A stretch of 64,000 nucleotides of DNA from Locusta migratoria (GCA_026315105.1 CM048744.1:26019759-26083758), one strand, 5' to 3'. Numbered from the stretch's first letter, positions 11,010-23,510 are shown. The notes: a model not told the origin generated them from the sequence alone. Program-made: numbers and translations.

Positions 11010-11740
11010 CTGTTGGCAAATGACTCTTAATAATGAGATGTGTGAAGTCGTCCACATTAGTACGAAAAGAAATCCGTTAATCTTTGTTTACAAGATAAAT
11101 CAGTCAAAAGTGAAGGCCGTAAACTGCACAAAGTACCTAGGAATTATTATTACTTCAGACTTCAACTTTAAAGAACACGTAGATAATGTCGTGGGAAAGG
11201 CGAACCAGAGACTGCGTTTTATTGGCAGAACCCTTAAAAGATGCAACAGAAGTACTAAAGAAACTGCATAAACTACGCTTGTCCGTCCATTTTTGGAGTA
11301 TTGCAGCCCAGTGTGGGATCCTTATCAGGTGGGTTTGACGGAGGACATCGAAAGAGTCCAAAGAAGGACAGTTCGTTTTGTATTATCACGATACAGGGGA
11401 GAAAGCGTTACGGAAATGATAGAGCATCTGGGATGGGAATCATTACAACAACGGCGTTTATCGCTGCGGTGTGGGCTACTTACGAAACTCCAATCGTCAA
11501 CATTCTCCTCCGAATGCGAAAATATATTGTTGACTCCCACTTAACATAGGAGGAAATGATCATCAGAATGAAATACGAGAAATCAGAGCGTGAACGGAGA
11601 GATTCAGATGTTCTTTCTTCACACGCACTATTGGAGAATAGAATGGGTGATGAATAGTATAAAGTTGGTTTGATGAACCTTGTGCCAGGCACTTAAGTGT
11701 GATTTGCAGATTAACCCATGTAGCTGTAGATTAATGATTT
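11010..11740 (+). pseudogene. Non-LTR retrotransposon (LINE) ORF2 C-terminal fragment
   Basis: Translation from 11020 gives the region C-terminal to the reverse-transcriptase core: a TKYLGIIIT motif, LRFIGRTLKRC, LEYCSPVWDP and IERVQRRTVRF, in the order usual for Jockey/CR1-type LINEs. One in-frame TAA at 11269-11271 replaces a position that is open in the related copy at 12760-13040, and the frame resumes to a stop near 11544. Weak matches continue to about 11690. The 3' end near 11720 is GTAGCTGTAGATTAA, a tail like that of other LINE ends here. There is no RT catalytic core upstream, so it is 5'-truncated and dead. Confidence 0.85.
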
Positions 11741-11759
11741 TCATGTCGAAAGTTGATGA

Positions 11760-12099
11760 TGGCCCAGCTCTGAAATCCTCGGCAATCTAGGGAAGCGTTG
11801 CACTTCTGTCACGCTGAACGATTCTCGTCATTCGTCGTTGGTCCCGTTCTTGCAGGATCAATTTGCGGTCTCGGCGGTGTCGGAGATGTGAGGTTTTACT
11901 GAATTCCCGATATTCACGCCGCTCTCGTGGGGAGGTCACGTCATCGCTATCTCGGGGATGCTGTGTCCCATACCTCGTGCGCCGGATATACACCACTCGC
12001 TTACGATGCACATGAGTAACAGAAACAATGCCGACATGTTCGAATACAGCGTTTAGTAGTGTGTTGTTTCACAGAGTCGCGTCGTTTAAATATGTAAAT
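11760..12099. other. Unassigned stretch between two LINE fragments
   Basis: A minus-strand frame at 11787-12011 is Arg-rich and unrecognised. Nothing else is seen. Confidence 0.4.
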
Positions 12100-12404
12100 G
12101 TAACGCTGTATAGCGATACGAAATGGAACGAAAGCATAGAAGCAATTCAGAGGCGGGTGACTAAGTTTGTTACTGAAACGCTTCGGGGACTCAAATAGGA
12201 GTCGCTTGAGGGAGGTGACGGTTCTTTTTCGAGAAACACTGTCGAGTGAAATTTAAAAGGGACGGAATTGAAACGGACTACAGAATCATTCTACTACCTC
12301 CAACCTACATTTCGCTTAAAGACCACCGGGAAAAGATTGGGGCTCGTACAGAACATACAAGAAGCCGTTTTTCCCTCGTTCCAATTGTGAGTGGAACAGG
12401 AAAG
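12100..12404 (+). pseudogene. LINE 3' fragment (second family)
   Basis: GAAAGCATAGAAGCAATTC encodes an ESIEAIQRRVTKFV-like stretch, which corresponds to the ERVQRRA motif after the RT domain. The sequence then follows the same order as 39670-39900 (TTCTACTACCTCCAACCTAC, AGTGGAACAGGAAAG). Multiple frameshifts and stops are present. It stops abruptly near 12405, where a different LINE fragment begins in the same orientation. Confidence 0.7.
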
Positions 12405-13230
12405 AATTCCGGAAGGCTTTTCACACTGTACCTCTCAAGCGTCTTCTAATCAGATTGCGTGTTCAAGGAATGTCGCCACATTTGCGGGATTGGATTCGTG
12501 ATTTTCTGTCAGAAAGGACATAATACGTTGTAATTGACAGTACGTCATCGAGTAGAAAAAAAGTGAGATCTGCATTCCACAGGGTAGTGTTATGGGGCCT
12601 TAACTATTCCTCATTTTATAAAATATTTAGGAGATAATCTGAATAGCTCTCTTAGACTCTTCGCGGATGATGCTGTCATTTATCAGTTAGTAAAGACACC
12701 AGAAGATCAAAAGCAACTGAAAAATAATTTAGATATCTGCATGATACAGTAATAGGTAATTGATCGTCAATAATGATAAGAGTGAGATAATGCATATGAC
12801 CACTAAAAGAAATCCGTCGAACTTAAGTTACACGATAAACCAGTCAGATGTACAGGCCGTTAAGACTACGAAATCCATAAGGGTAACTATTACGAATAAT
12901 TTGAATTGGAAAGAACACAGAAAATATTGTAGAGAAGCCGAACCGAAGACTACGTTTTATTGGCAGAAAACTTAGAAGATGCAACAGTTCTACTAAAGAA
13001 ACTGCCTACACTACATTTGTGCGTCCTACATTGGAATGTTTCTGTGCACTGTGAGATGCGCACCTGCTGAGACTGATGGCCGATTTGGAGAAAGTTCAGA
13101 GAAGAGCAGCTCGTTTTGTATCATCGCGATACAGGAGAGAGTGTCACGGACAAGATGGGGTGGAAAACTTTAAAGATAGGCGTTATTTGTTGCGGCGAAT
13201 CAACTTGCGAAGTTTCTTTCACTAACTTCC
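12405..13230 (+). pseudogene. LINE reverse-transcriptase domain fragment
   Basis: The fragment begins inside the RT fingers/palm (KAFHTVPLKRLL-like), then reads LRDWIRDFLS, a degraded PQGSV-MGPL stretch and the catalytic box LFADDAVIY with FADD at 12660-12671. Downstream it aligns with the LINE at 11010-11740 (KRNPSNLSYTINQS, LEKVQRRAARFVSSRYR). Several frameshifts and stops break the frame. The family is Jockey/CR1-like by motif order. Similarity fades after about 13230. Confidence 0.85.
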
Positions 13231-16211
13231 TTTTCGAAATCGGAACATATACTGTCAGCATTGGCGTATATTGTGGGCTATCAAAGCTATCAACGAAGCC
13301 CATATCTAAAGCACACCAGACATTAAGAACCAATATTAATAAAATTGGCAACAGAAGGTGGCTTCCGTTATGAAGAATTAGTGCGTAGTGTGGAATATGT
13401 CTCGTTCCCTTCATTCCAACAGTGGCAGACCAGAGCTTGGGACTCTCACTGCCGAAGCCTTCCTTAAAAGGTGAGGAGTAGTGACGGATTGGGTGGGGTA
13501 GTGCGGCCAACAGCACGCCAAGCCTTCGAAATCTCTCGTCGCAACATTAGCACGAGTGCTTCCGAAATGTGCCGAACGGACACGACTCGCTCTTGGCGAA
13601 CTCCGCATCAGTTTAAAGCAACAAAGAGCGTGTTTGTGTGTTTGTTAGGTTTCACAACAGCGGTATTGGAGTTATTTATTTCATAGTGCGCAGTGGACTT
13701 CGATAGTTCTTAGAGCTAATTCTTCAAAATACACATCAGATCAGGAAAATCATGTTTTTTATGTATCTGTTAATGCTTCTCCCACAATCGAATGAAACAC
13801 AAACTATGATTATGCTATCAGTCCGCGGCCAGAAAGTTTGTTCTATTTCAATGATTCGGAGTGTACCGACCTCTACAAAATTGTTCTACGATGTTAACGA
13901 TTGCAGAGGGAGAGAGAGAGTAGGTACCATTTCCTGGTACTATGAGGACCACAGAAATGCTGAAGAAGCTCGTTACAGGTATGCTACACTTTCAATTTTA
14001 CCGATTACAGTGCCACTTATCATGAAACGAAAACAATGTTTCATACGAAAGTTACACATTGTTTTCACGAACAATCCAAATATCTGCAATAAAAAGTAGG
14101 CGTTCCTATGTAAGATTTCAAAGTTGCCTCCCATCACGGGTTTTGGAAGGGGGTGGAGGCTGGGGTGGGGCGATTGTATTGTCATTGGATGTCCCCTTCA
14201 ACTCTTTAACATTTACCGGTAACCGTTTCCTCGTTTACAACTAATTTCTCAAAATATTTGGCCCGGTCATTATCATTATCTCGGAAACAGCGAAAGATAT
14301 CGACTTTTGCCCCACTTTAGATTACAGTAGTAACACTAAAAGTGGGCCTTTGCAATCGTCTTTTGACAGCTCGAAATTTAATTGAAAATAACGCCTTTAC
14401 GATTCATCTGACACGAAAATTGAATAACCGAATTTTTAGAGGAGAAAATTCTCTACAACTTTGATCTCTTACGGTTTTGTTTCCATATATTGCATCGTTT
14501 CAGAGATATTTGAAAAAAAATAAAAAATAACACGATTTCACGACGTCAGTAGATTTTACGTATGTCGGACTTTCGGGAACAATTCACAAAAACACGTCGT
14601 TCTTAGTGCTATAAATTATAATCTAGTGTCTAAAATGTCACATGAGAACGAGAATTAAGGAAGCGTTACGTAACTGTCGGCCGTAGTGTTAACTGGACAC
14701 GAACTTAATGCGTTGCGGTTCATGCTAGATCACTGGATAGGCTCCAGAAAGCAGACGTTGTCATATACCACGTGCTGCAGTATTGCCCTTACCATCTTAC
14801 ATTGCGACCAGATTACTAGCAGCGGCGCGTTGTAAATGAAGTAATCCCAACCGATGAGAAACTACATAAAACACATCTTAGACCGACGCCATATTGTGAT
14901 AAATGTCAGCTTGTTGATACTCTTGCACAACAATGTACGTGCAGAAACCAAAATGAAGTATTGACTTGGACACGGAAAAACAGCAGCCCACATACCAACA
15001 ACGCATATATTTCTCCGGACTGGACCTTCTTACCTAATGCAAAAAATAGTTAATAAAAAACAATAGTTACGCATGGACTCTTGGCAACTACGTATACTAT
15101 ACTGTAATTTCTAATAATAAATCGCTGTGTCAATTTTCGCACTAGTTGTCAAGTGAACATCATAAATTAATGAAAACCTAAACTACAAATATATGTTGCA
15201 AAAGTTTCTCGTTATTTCCCTGACTACGAAAACTGCTGACACGACATGCGAAATAGAAGAAGTCTATTTTATTTTCATTTAATTATTATTATTTTCCATT
15301 GTTTTAAAGTAGGCTGGCAATATATGTATATACTGTTTGCCCCTTTAGATGTCGAGAAGTGTAATATATTCCAGCCAGTGTTGATGTTTGAAGTTATGCG
15401 TCACGCTTGAGGGGCAAATCTTCTCTTTATGGGAAGAAGATATGCCTTATTTACCTTGGTGAAGGGAGTCCAGAAAGGTGAATGTCATATAAAGTGTATG
15501 AATAAAAAAATAAAACAAAAATCCCATTAAAAATAATAATAATAACTGACAGCGTAGCGAAAAAAATAAAAGTGCGTTGGTTTGTGATGCTCATGGTCCG
15601 TAGTTCGATACCCGCCACTAGCATTCGGTTTTTCGCTTGGCTCCTAAAAGGATTTCGGGCACGCTTATTATTAGAAAGAGATATGTTCTGCAATGTTTAG
15701 GATTTCACCATCTAAAATGTGCGTTTGTTCTATTTCGTGACAACGAATTGGACACTGGTCTTCTGAAGCATTTGCACAAAACGGGAAGGATACTGCAATT
15801 ATGAATATTCTAAACAACGAGCAGATAATGGTAGTTACATATATGAATGGAGCCCTAGAGCCCTAGATTTCTGTGGCAGCTGTCGTTTCTTAATAAAATG
15901 GAATGCAACAAATTACCTGTTGTTTTTTTTTTCCTAGTCTATATATACAATTCGTTGGTATGTATTTCAAGGCATGTTCTCAAAACAGAACAAATGCACA
16001 TTTCAGAGATAGCGCTGTTCCCTTTGGATAACTCGGAATCTTGCAGAAAATAGTTGTGTTCAGTTAACAAGAGTGTGTGAAAACCCTTAAGGAAGCAAGG
16101 GGGGGGGGGAGTATATTTTTTATCTTTAGGAAATAAATGCTTTGCGGTCGTTTGTTCATGTTCGTTCTGGGTTGTTCGTTGAGAATTTTGCTCAGTTTTT
16201 TAAATACACAG

Positions 16212-16245
<34 letters not shown>

Positions 16246-16881
16246 TGCAGATGACGTAGAACCTCCTACTTTGTGTCTCTTTTCATTGGTTCTTCGGTTT
16301 GATCGGCACTTTGTGAACGTTGGTACGTATTGTACTATTTTGATCGTTTCGTCGTTCACTTAGTTTTTTCGTTACAGAAGGCGTCTAGCTACCACGCTGG
16401 CAACCCTCGGATCGAGCGCGCTGAGACACCGCGTCCTAGCAAGTTTCGAACCACCGCCTAACATGTTTGTACGTCACAAACTAATTCGTCGCTACGGCGA
16501 ACAGCTGCGAGAGTAATCCGTAATTCTCTTACCATCGATGGAAGTTATTCTCTGCTAACATGGCATTTTTAGACATTAGGTTATAATTCATTGTCCTCAG
16601 AACGACGTCTTGTTGATAATTTTCAGTGCGCCATTGCTTTTAAATGATACGCTTGAGCTGTAATAAGAAAATCATCAAATACAGAAAGCAAGATGGCGTA
16701 TGCAAAAGAAAGTTTCCGGAGAGGGTTGTCAAGTGACTGAATTCTGAACCCCAAATGTACGCTGTGTTCCATCAAGCTATAGTCACTCGTCCGAATGGCA
16801 GATGCACGCTACGTTCCTTTCAAGGTACATTCATTCGTAACCATTACAGGCAGAGAAAACAAACTTTGACAAACTACCAAG
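13231..16881. other. Long unassigned region
   Basis: The frames at 13121-13516 (minus, 131 codons) and 13752-14099 (plus, 115 codons) show no recognisable domain. The first overlaps the decayed end of the preceding LINE. An (AC)n run lies at 16207-16240 and a G run at 16100-16108. I could not place the remainder in any repeat family. Confidence 0.4.
16207..16240. repeat. (AC)n microsatellite
   Basis: About 16 AC units. Unlike the runs at 2083 and 61317, no SINE sequence was recognised beside it. Confidence 0.95.
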
Positions 16882-17080
16882 GGCCGGTCGCGGTGGCCGA
16901 GGGGACTGAGGCGCTTCAGTCACGGTCTGCACGGCCACTACGGTCGGGGGTTCGAATCTACCCTCGGGCATGGATATTTGTGCCGTCCTAGTTCGTAAGT
17001 AGTTCATAAGTAGTTTGTAAGTTTAGGGACTGATGACCCGTAGTTAAGTCCCATAAGCTTAACAAACATTTGAACATTTT
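16882..17080 (+). mobile_element. tRNA-derived SINE (type 1)
   Basis: Full-length copy with a head like GGCCGGTCGCGGTGGCCGAG, A and B boxes, core and tail. It carries the GTCCTAGTTCGTAAGTAG variant shared with the copies at 29419, 36023 and 55868, which suggests a subfamily. No clear target duplication was recognised. Confidence 0.92.
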
Positions 17081-17477
17081 GAATAGTCTAAATAGGGAAA
17101 AGGTAAGAAAGAAGAGTATGTTTGTCAAAGCTAAAGTTAAATATCATGTAATTTTGGCTGTTTGTTAAAATACGGCCAGATAGAATATTACGTGTTGGGT
17201 GCGTAGATATTACCACAAATAGTAGAGTCGCGATCCTATCGCCCACAATTTTTTATTATTTACGGTTTTATTCTCTTGTCTGAAATGTTTGCAAAAAATT
17301 ATAAAACTACAAGCAAATGTAAAGTGGGCCATAATACACGTCAGTGCGATCTTTTTCTTCGCATTTCTTTCTTGGTACTACCTTAGAAAGTGAGAGAGCA
17401 GTGAGAGACCAAGTCGCAAACCCAGCATACGCCACTGGCTATTAGGACCCATCTACGTAGGAAGACATGACCATCCT
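17081..17477. other. Unassigned non-coding stretch
   Basis: AT-rich sequence without recognisable features. Confidence 0.5.
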
Positions 17478-18569
17478 CAGGGTTGCGGAGTAACGCGTTA
17501 CTACTAACAGCTACTTTTCAAAGGTAACGGACGGTAACGGCGTTATTATTTGCCTAAAGTAACTTTAACTGTAACTAAGTTACTTTTATCGGTTAACGAT
17601 TAAATGGAAGAGTCGTTACTTTATTGTCACTAGCAGCGTAACATATTTTTATGTAAAGATCTCAAGACTGCATAATACCTGGCTTTGATTTTAGTGAAGA
17701 GGAAAAAGAAACAACTTTTATTTCTTAATTACATACTTTCACCAACGTACGTTGGAAATGTATAATATATATTTTAGTACCGTTATAACAATGAGTGTAC
17801 AACAATCACCTGACGTGTCACTCGTAAACAGTCTCCGATTATTTTCGACATGGAGACGGAAGAAGATACGTGCATACCTTGGCCAGCTTATCATGAAATG
17901 TTCGTATTTTTTACGTTGGGTAGAAAAAATTATTCCTTTGCCGCATATTGTGCCATGGTGGGAAAACAATTCAAAGCAGGCCAAACTCCAAAGCGAACTT
18001 CATAGGAAAATTAGTTTTTTGCTTGCAGCGCCCCATATCACTAAGTCTTCCTTTCCATCTATCGTAGCGTAGCTCTCGAAGCGAATGCACAGTTTAAAAT
18101 GTTTGCTCACTTTTGCCATTTCAGCTAACTGAAGCTGCGAATGAATAGTAGGAACAAATTAGCCAGTTTTCACGGACGCGAACAACGAACAAGGTGAAAC
18201 GTAAGCTTCATGAGACTGAACTTTAGAGAAAGTACATTTGGTGAAGATGAACAATCATTGAAATTTAGATGCACTGAGATAGAAGATGCTGTGGACAAGT
18301 TATTTAATTATGCATTAATTATATTAATTATGTATGTAATAATGTATTTAATTATTGATTGACACTAAAGCTTGTTTTCTTTCTACACGAGTAAGGTTTA
18401 TTACGGATTTACAAACGAGTTCCAATTATAATTTTTAAAGGGAACTGTAGAAGTAAAGTTACTTGTAACTGATACATTTACTTTTGATGTATAGTAACTA
18501 TAACTGTAACTAAGTCAGGGAAGTAACTGTAACTATAACTTACTTTAAAAAAGTAACTTTCGCAACCAA
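17478..18569. mobile_element. hAT-like non-autonomous element (~1.1 kb)
   Basis: The left end CAGGGTTGCGGAGTAAC and the right end GTAACTTTCGCAACC form short imperfect terminal inverted repeats. Both ends are followed inward by many GTAAC-rich submotifs (17510-17620 and 18430-18560), a subterminal repeat pattern usual for hAT elements. The 8-bp flanks ACCATCCT (17470-17477) and TCCATCAT (18570-18577) agree at 6 of 8 positions, in line with the 8-bp target duplication of hAT. The frame at 17752-18072 (plus) has no recognised transposase motif. Confidence 0.65.
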
Positions 18570-18597
18570 TCCATCATAATAAAGTAGAAGAAATTAG

Positions 18598-18748
18598 ATA
18601 GAAAAGATAAAGATTTAGGCGTTCCTTTCTCCCGCGGCCTATTGGAGAATGGAAGTATAAAGAAATGTCATAAAAGTGTTTGCATGAACCCTCTGCTATG
18701 CACTCGAATGTGACTTGCAAATATCTGTGTAGATGTAGATGTAACCAG
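18598..18748 (+). mobile_element. 5'-truncated LINE 3' end
   Basis: The order TTCCTTTCTCCCGCGGCC, TATTGGAGAATGGAAG and GCACTCGAATGTGACTTGC matches the end of the LINE at 11010-11740. It closes with TGTAGATGTAGATGTAA, a short-repeat 3' tail. Only about 150 bp were copied, typical of abortive reverse transcription. Confidence 0.75.
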
Positions 18749-19049
18749 AAGTCATACTGAGTAGCCTACGCCACGTACCTTTTGGTGGATTGCGGTGTAG
18801 ATGTAGAACTCACTTCAATCGTGTCAACTTGGCACTGTGGCAACAATAACCGACCTAACGCATGCGTCAGATACCTGTTGTCTTTTATAGGAGTTGCCGA
18901 CGCAGCGTCGTGCTCTGAGTGTATACGTGTATCTGTGTTTGCATACGCGTGCCTACACCAGTTCCTGTGCCTCTTCAGTATAGATAACATCGTAAACAGA
19001 GACTGGACGTTTCGTCGCCCAGCGCGCCGTCAGGGTGACACGCTGTTTT

Positions 19050-19620
19050 GACTCGAGGCTCACTTGTTAGGCAGAGGAGGCCCGGGACCGGTCGGGCCAG
19101 GTGCGGCGCTAAGCACCCGCAGCCACGCACCACACGTGGGACAGACGCCTTAATTACGAGCGCTCCCGCGTCCGCGCAAAATATGCTAACGACGCCATCC
19201 GCCGCGGGCTTAAACGCACCTCCGCTCATGAAAAATTCAACGGCCGGCCGTTCTGCCTGTCGCTTATAAATAACTTAAACAAGTCTGAATCAATACGGGG
19301 CAATAGCGAAACCCAAAAGACCAGTAGCTCGAGGCGGGGAGGCGGACGAGCTCCGTAAAAAAAAAGGTCGGAAGCGGCAACGGCAGCGGCAGCGCCGGAC
19401 CATCTCGAAGCGCTGCCGACGCAATCAATTCAGAGCGCAGTCCTCACACTGACGGCTCTAATGACGGTGTAATAATGCTCCGCCGCTGAATTACTGGCCA
19501 CCGAGCTGCGGCTTACGCGCTCGAATCGTGCGGTCGTTACAAGTGCAATCAAGCGAGAATACCGAGCGCTGACGTCGTTTCGTGTAGTGTATGAATCATG
19601 AAGCGGTCACGAAACGATGA
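19050..19620. promoter_or_regulatory. CpG-rich, apparently non-repetitive block
   Basis: This block has dense CG dinucleotides and no similarity that I can see to any other part of the window. It includes TTAATTACGAGCG, a CAGGTGCGG donor-like site near 19097 on plus, and TGAATTACTGGCC near 19487. The overlapping frames at 18975-19229 (minus) and 19048-19269 (plus) are not recognisable proteins. It may be a CpG island, first exon or conserved regulatory element, but nothing in the sequence alone decides this. Confidence 0.3.
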
Positions 19621-20699
19621 TAAAGTTGCTGTGCGTTCTGTATCATCACCAGTAACTTTCTCAATTTGTCCCTCGCCCTGATTTATTATTCGCCCATAAA
19701 CGCAGAGTTATATATTTTTCATGCGGCACGATAATAGCTTGTTTCGTACCAGTTCCGTAATGTGAATGGCCGGAGTTTTAATCATTGCACGCCCATTGCG
19801 AATTCATTACGTTCACGAAGTGCTTAATCACTTCGGTAAGTCGCACGCTTTACTAACACAGCACAAAAGTTGCTTCCCCTGAAACTGTTCTCTTTCGCTA
19901 ACGACCTAAATCTGTACACGCTCGTGATCTGCGATTAAACTTCCTATTTTTCTTCCCTTTCTTAAGGGCAAATAAATCTGACTACAGCAGCCCGCACAAG
20001 TATTAAACTAGCCGAGATGATCCTGACGTCCTCCCAGAAGGATGCTGTTTCGTTTTTTAGAACATTTAATGTAAATTATTTACTTTTAGCACAGAACACT
20101 TTCTCCAGCATCGAAATGTCATTTGAATGTCGATAATTGACATGCAAATACTATCAATGTCTTAGCACGTTAATCTATTTTGTCTATTTAAGATAGGGAT
20201 TCAGGAGAAACGTATGAGTTAACTCCTGATTTTTTATGTGTAATTACTTACACTTCAGTTTTATTTACATCATTCAGAAGCATATGCTTGCCATTACTAT
20301 TAAAATGTCATACCTAACTTGTAACATTAGTGTTTTCATTTTCACTTCGTTCCAGAAGGACGCTCTATTATGCAGAGATTGAGGGTGTAATTCCTGTAAA
20401 ATCAATGTTTCAACATTTGAACGATCTATTACAGATGTAATAAACTACTTTGTAAACCAGAAGTAACCGACAAAAATTCGGGAACATTTGGGTTAAGAGC
20501 AAATAAATCTGAATACTGCGGCCAGCACATGTATTAAACCGAGTTTAATGGTATTTATTAGACATAACAATCATGAAGAGTGGCCTGTTCTAATTTGCAC
20601 ACATATTATACATATAGTGTCGTTCTGTATGTCTGATATATCCGAGAGAAAAGTCATCGTTTTGAACGTGCAGTACCTATGAATGAAGTGACAAAGAAA
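19621..20699. other. Unassigned stretch with homeodomain-like motifs
   Basis: This follows the CpG-rich block without a clear boundary. CCCATAAA near 19692, several TAAT cores and TTAATCACTT near 19826 would suit homeodomain binding, but such short motifs are common by chance in AT-rich DNA. No repeats or frames were recognised. Confidence 0.3.
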
Positions 20700-20815
20700 T
20701 TACACACAAGAGCGGCCAAAGGGAGGGGGAAGAGGTTGAAAATTTATACCTGACGGGGATTCGAACCCTGGTCTCCCTGCAGTTGTGGTGACAACTGTTG
20801 GTCAAAACTATAGCT
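20700..20815 (-). mobile_element. Fragment of another tRNA-derived repeat
   Basis: Read on minus there is a B box (AGGGTTCGAATCCCC) followed by GTCAGGTATAAATTTTCAAC. A diverged tRNA-like head lies upstream. It resembles the copies at 62874-62950 and 56631-56720 in layout rather than the common SINE types. Confidence 0.5.
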
Positions 20816-22612
20816 TTGAATGCAGTATAAAAGCACACGGGCACTCTATATACAACCTGTTGCCTTTAGTACCCTGCGTTACCAAATATGTATTTATTCC
20901 ATTACTCTGTCAGTCCTCCCCTTTCCCTTATGTCCCACTCTGGCCCTTTCACTTGTAATTGTAACGTCTTTCAGCCCATAATTTCGCTGTCACAAAGCTC
21001 AATCTGTTATTTCTCCTCAACAATGTGTCACACGACATTGTGATTTTGCAGGAGACTAGAGTGGAATATTAGGGAACTGCAAGTGCAATGTTTTACGAAT
21101 AGAGATATTACTGACGCCGTTGTAAATTAAAACCTTTTGCGTGAATTGGCGGTTTACCATGCACCTCATTCTTTATGACGTCTTCTCTCCTTAACTGTGT
21201 GCTGTGCGTGATACTTATACCGACAGTGACCTCCCTGCAGCTTTATAGATCATCAAGACCTGAACAAAACTACAGATTTGTCTTCAAAGGAAAAAGTAAC
21301 GAACATATTATAAAACTCACTTTCAGTTTTTTCCAATTTTTCCCATTTTCTCCAAAAATGTATTTCATACAAACCTGGTAATAAGCATTAACACCACAAA
21401 TAAATAAATGAAAAATAAAAATTAATAAATAAAAAAACGAAACCGGTCGAGGAGTTATAAAGTTATGGCGTGAGTAAGGGAAACGGCAATACATATACTA
21501 ACGTTCATTAAATGCAATAGACTCTGGTATTTCAGATTTACAATATAACTCAAGCGTTATTTCTCAGCGAATATAATTATCTTAAATTACTAACTTACAC
21601 GTATATAATAAAATCACATGCCTGCCTCACAAACTCGTGGATGCTATCAAACAGTTGTTTGTATCGTGTATCTATATGATTCCACACATTCTTAACAATA
21701 TTCCACAGATATTCCCTGCTCCCCGATGCCTCCAGGAGATGATGCACACATTTGTGAGTCCCTACAGAGTTGATGTCTGTGACAATGCAGGACCTCTCCG
21801 TACTCTAGCTGTGTGTCGTTATCTTAAAAGGTGCTACATCAACCGAATGCGCTGGAGAGAAGGGTCCCCAGACGTGAATGCAAGTGAGCCTGCGTGAACC
21901 ACGGTGAAGGCGGCCATTGCACAGCGCCACAATACACCTGACTGTCAGCAGGACCTCCCTGCAGCTGCCATACAGGAGAAGTAGGTACTCTGATCCAGTG
22001 ATAAACTTGACGGTCTCATTCACAGCATACCTCGCAAAGGAGAAGAACTCATTCGTCTGCTGTGAGGAAATCCTCAACCAAAGACTGATTATAATTATCA
22101 TTAGATACCTTTTATTTATTCATTTATTTTATTCAAAAGATACACTTAGACGGAAGGTTGCTTTGTTTCGTAATTTGTTTTTGAAGCTTATGGAAATTGT
22201 TACTGTTTTCACAAGGAAGTCTGTTCATTGTGTTAATACGTTATTCTAAAAAATTTCTGTAAAAATCACAACCAGTGTACTACAAGAGATCATTGTAGTA
22301 AAATTTATGACATTCCATACTTCTGTTAATGTATAAACCTTATTTTTAAGGATTTTCAGCCAACATTGCAAATCTCTATTCATTCACAGCTAGCGAAGAC
22401 GTCAGTGCTTCGCAATTACTAAATACGCATGGCAACTGCAGATACACATTAAATTCTCTCGACTTTCTCCCTGCCCATATTCTCAGACCATTTCTCTCTC
22501 TGAATATCTCATTCTACCCTCATCTCTCTGTGCATAACTGTCTTCCCTTCTCTCTGACGACCTCCTTTTTCTCTTAGTTTATAGGTCAAGTGTACAAAAT
22601 TAGGGAAAAAAA
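20816..22612. other. Unassigned region
   Basis: 21637-21897 (plus) and 21805-22101 (minus, 98 codons) are overlapping frames in a less AT-rich segment with no recognised domain. The rest is AT-rich and featureless. 22440-22560 is C/T-rich. Confidence 0.4.
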
Positions 22613-22806
22613 GTTCAAATGTTTATTAAGCTTATGAGACTTTACTGCTGAGACATCAGTCCCTAAACTTACAAACTACTTATGAACTACCTTATACTAC
22701 ATACAACACAAACATCCATGACCGACGGAGGATTCGAACCCCCGACGGGAACGGCCTCGCCCATCGGAGTATAGCACCTCAATGCACTCGGGCACTGCGC
22801 CGCGGC
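22613..22806 (-). mobile_element. tRNA-derived SINE, diverged type
   Basis: On minus the head is GCCGCGGCGCAGTGCCCGAG, then a B box GGGGGTTCGAATCC, a core GGTCATGGATGTTTGTGTTG and the usual tail. CAAAATT just outside both ends (near 22595 and 22809) may be the remnant of a target duplication. The head differs from type 1 and matches the truncated copy at 56838-56998. Confidence 0.85.
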
Positions 22807-22960
22807 TTCAAAATTTCGTAAAGATCGGAACAAAAGCGTAAATTGTGTCGAACTCTATACGTAAAGTACCCTCCGCCATGCACTGACAGAAATTTCATAT
22901 AAACTGTGACCTTTGTCCTAACTTGAAGGTCAGGTGTGCAAAATCTCAACTTGCGGCGTG

Positions 22961-22963
<3 letters not shown>

Positions 22964-23029
<66 letters not shown>
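22964..23029. repeat. (AT)n microsatellite
   Basis: About 33 uninterrupted TA units. Confidence 0.97.
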
Positions 23030-23031
<2 letters not shown>

Positions 23032-23059
23032 TAACGAAAAACACAAATACCAATTTTTG

Positions 23060-23510
23060 CAGGTCTAGCTTCAAAATTGTCTGAACAACAATGTGTTTTC
23101 GAAAAGAATTTTTGATCCCCTATTTTATTCCATTAGTTATTGAATTTCCAAAAATACCGAAACTCCTGCCTTTTTAATCCTGATCAAGAGTCCATATCCT
23201 AACTTTCGTAGTTATAACTTGAAGTTTGAATTAACAGCAACATATTTTTCAAAATCTATTTCTTCATCCCGTATTTCACCCCCTTATTGGTCGAATTTCC
23301 GAAAATACCGAAACACGTGTTTTTTTACATTCGAGCCCCGAATCCAAATCCAAAATTATGTTGGTCTAGCTTCAAAATTGCCTAAATAGCAACGTATTTT
23401 CAAAAAGAAAAAAAAAGAAATAAATAAAAATAAATAAATAAATAAAAAGTTTCATCCCCTATTTCACCCCCTTACTGATGGAATATCGAAAAATCGCTTC
23501 TTAAGTGACC
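23060..23510. repeat. Degenerate tandem repeat, period ~150 bp, about three units
   Basis: Each unit runs GTCTAGCTTCAAAATTG, a CAAC(A/G)TATTTTC-like stretch, CATCCCCTATTTCACCCCC, then GAATTTCCRAAAATACCGAAAC. CCGAAAC recurs at 23157 and 23308 (151 bp apart). The third unit is extended by an A-rich insertion (23403-23449) containing AAATAAATAAATAAA. I do not recognise the family. Confidence 0.75.
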
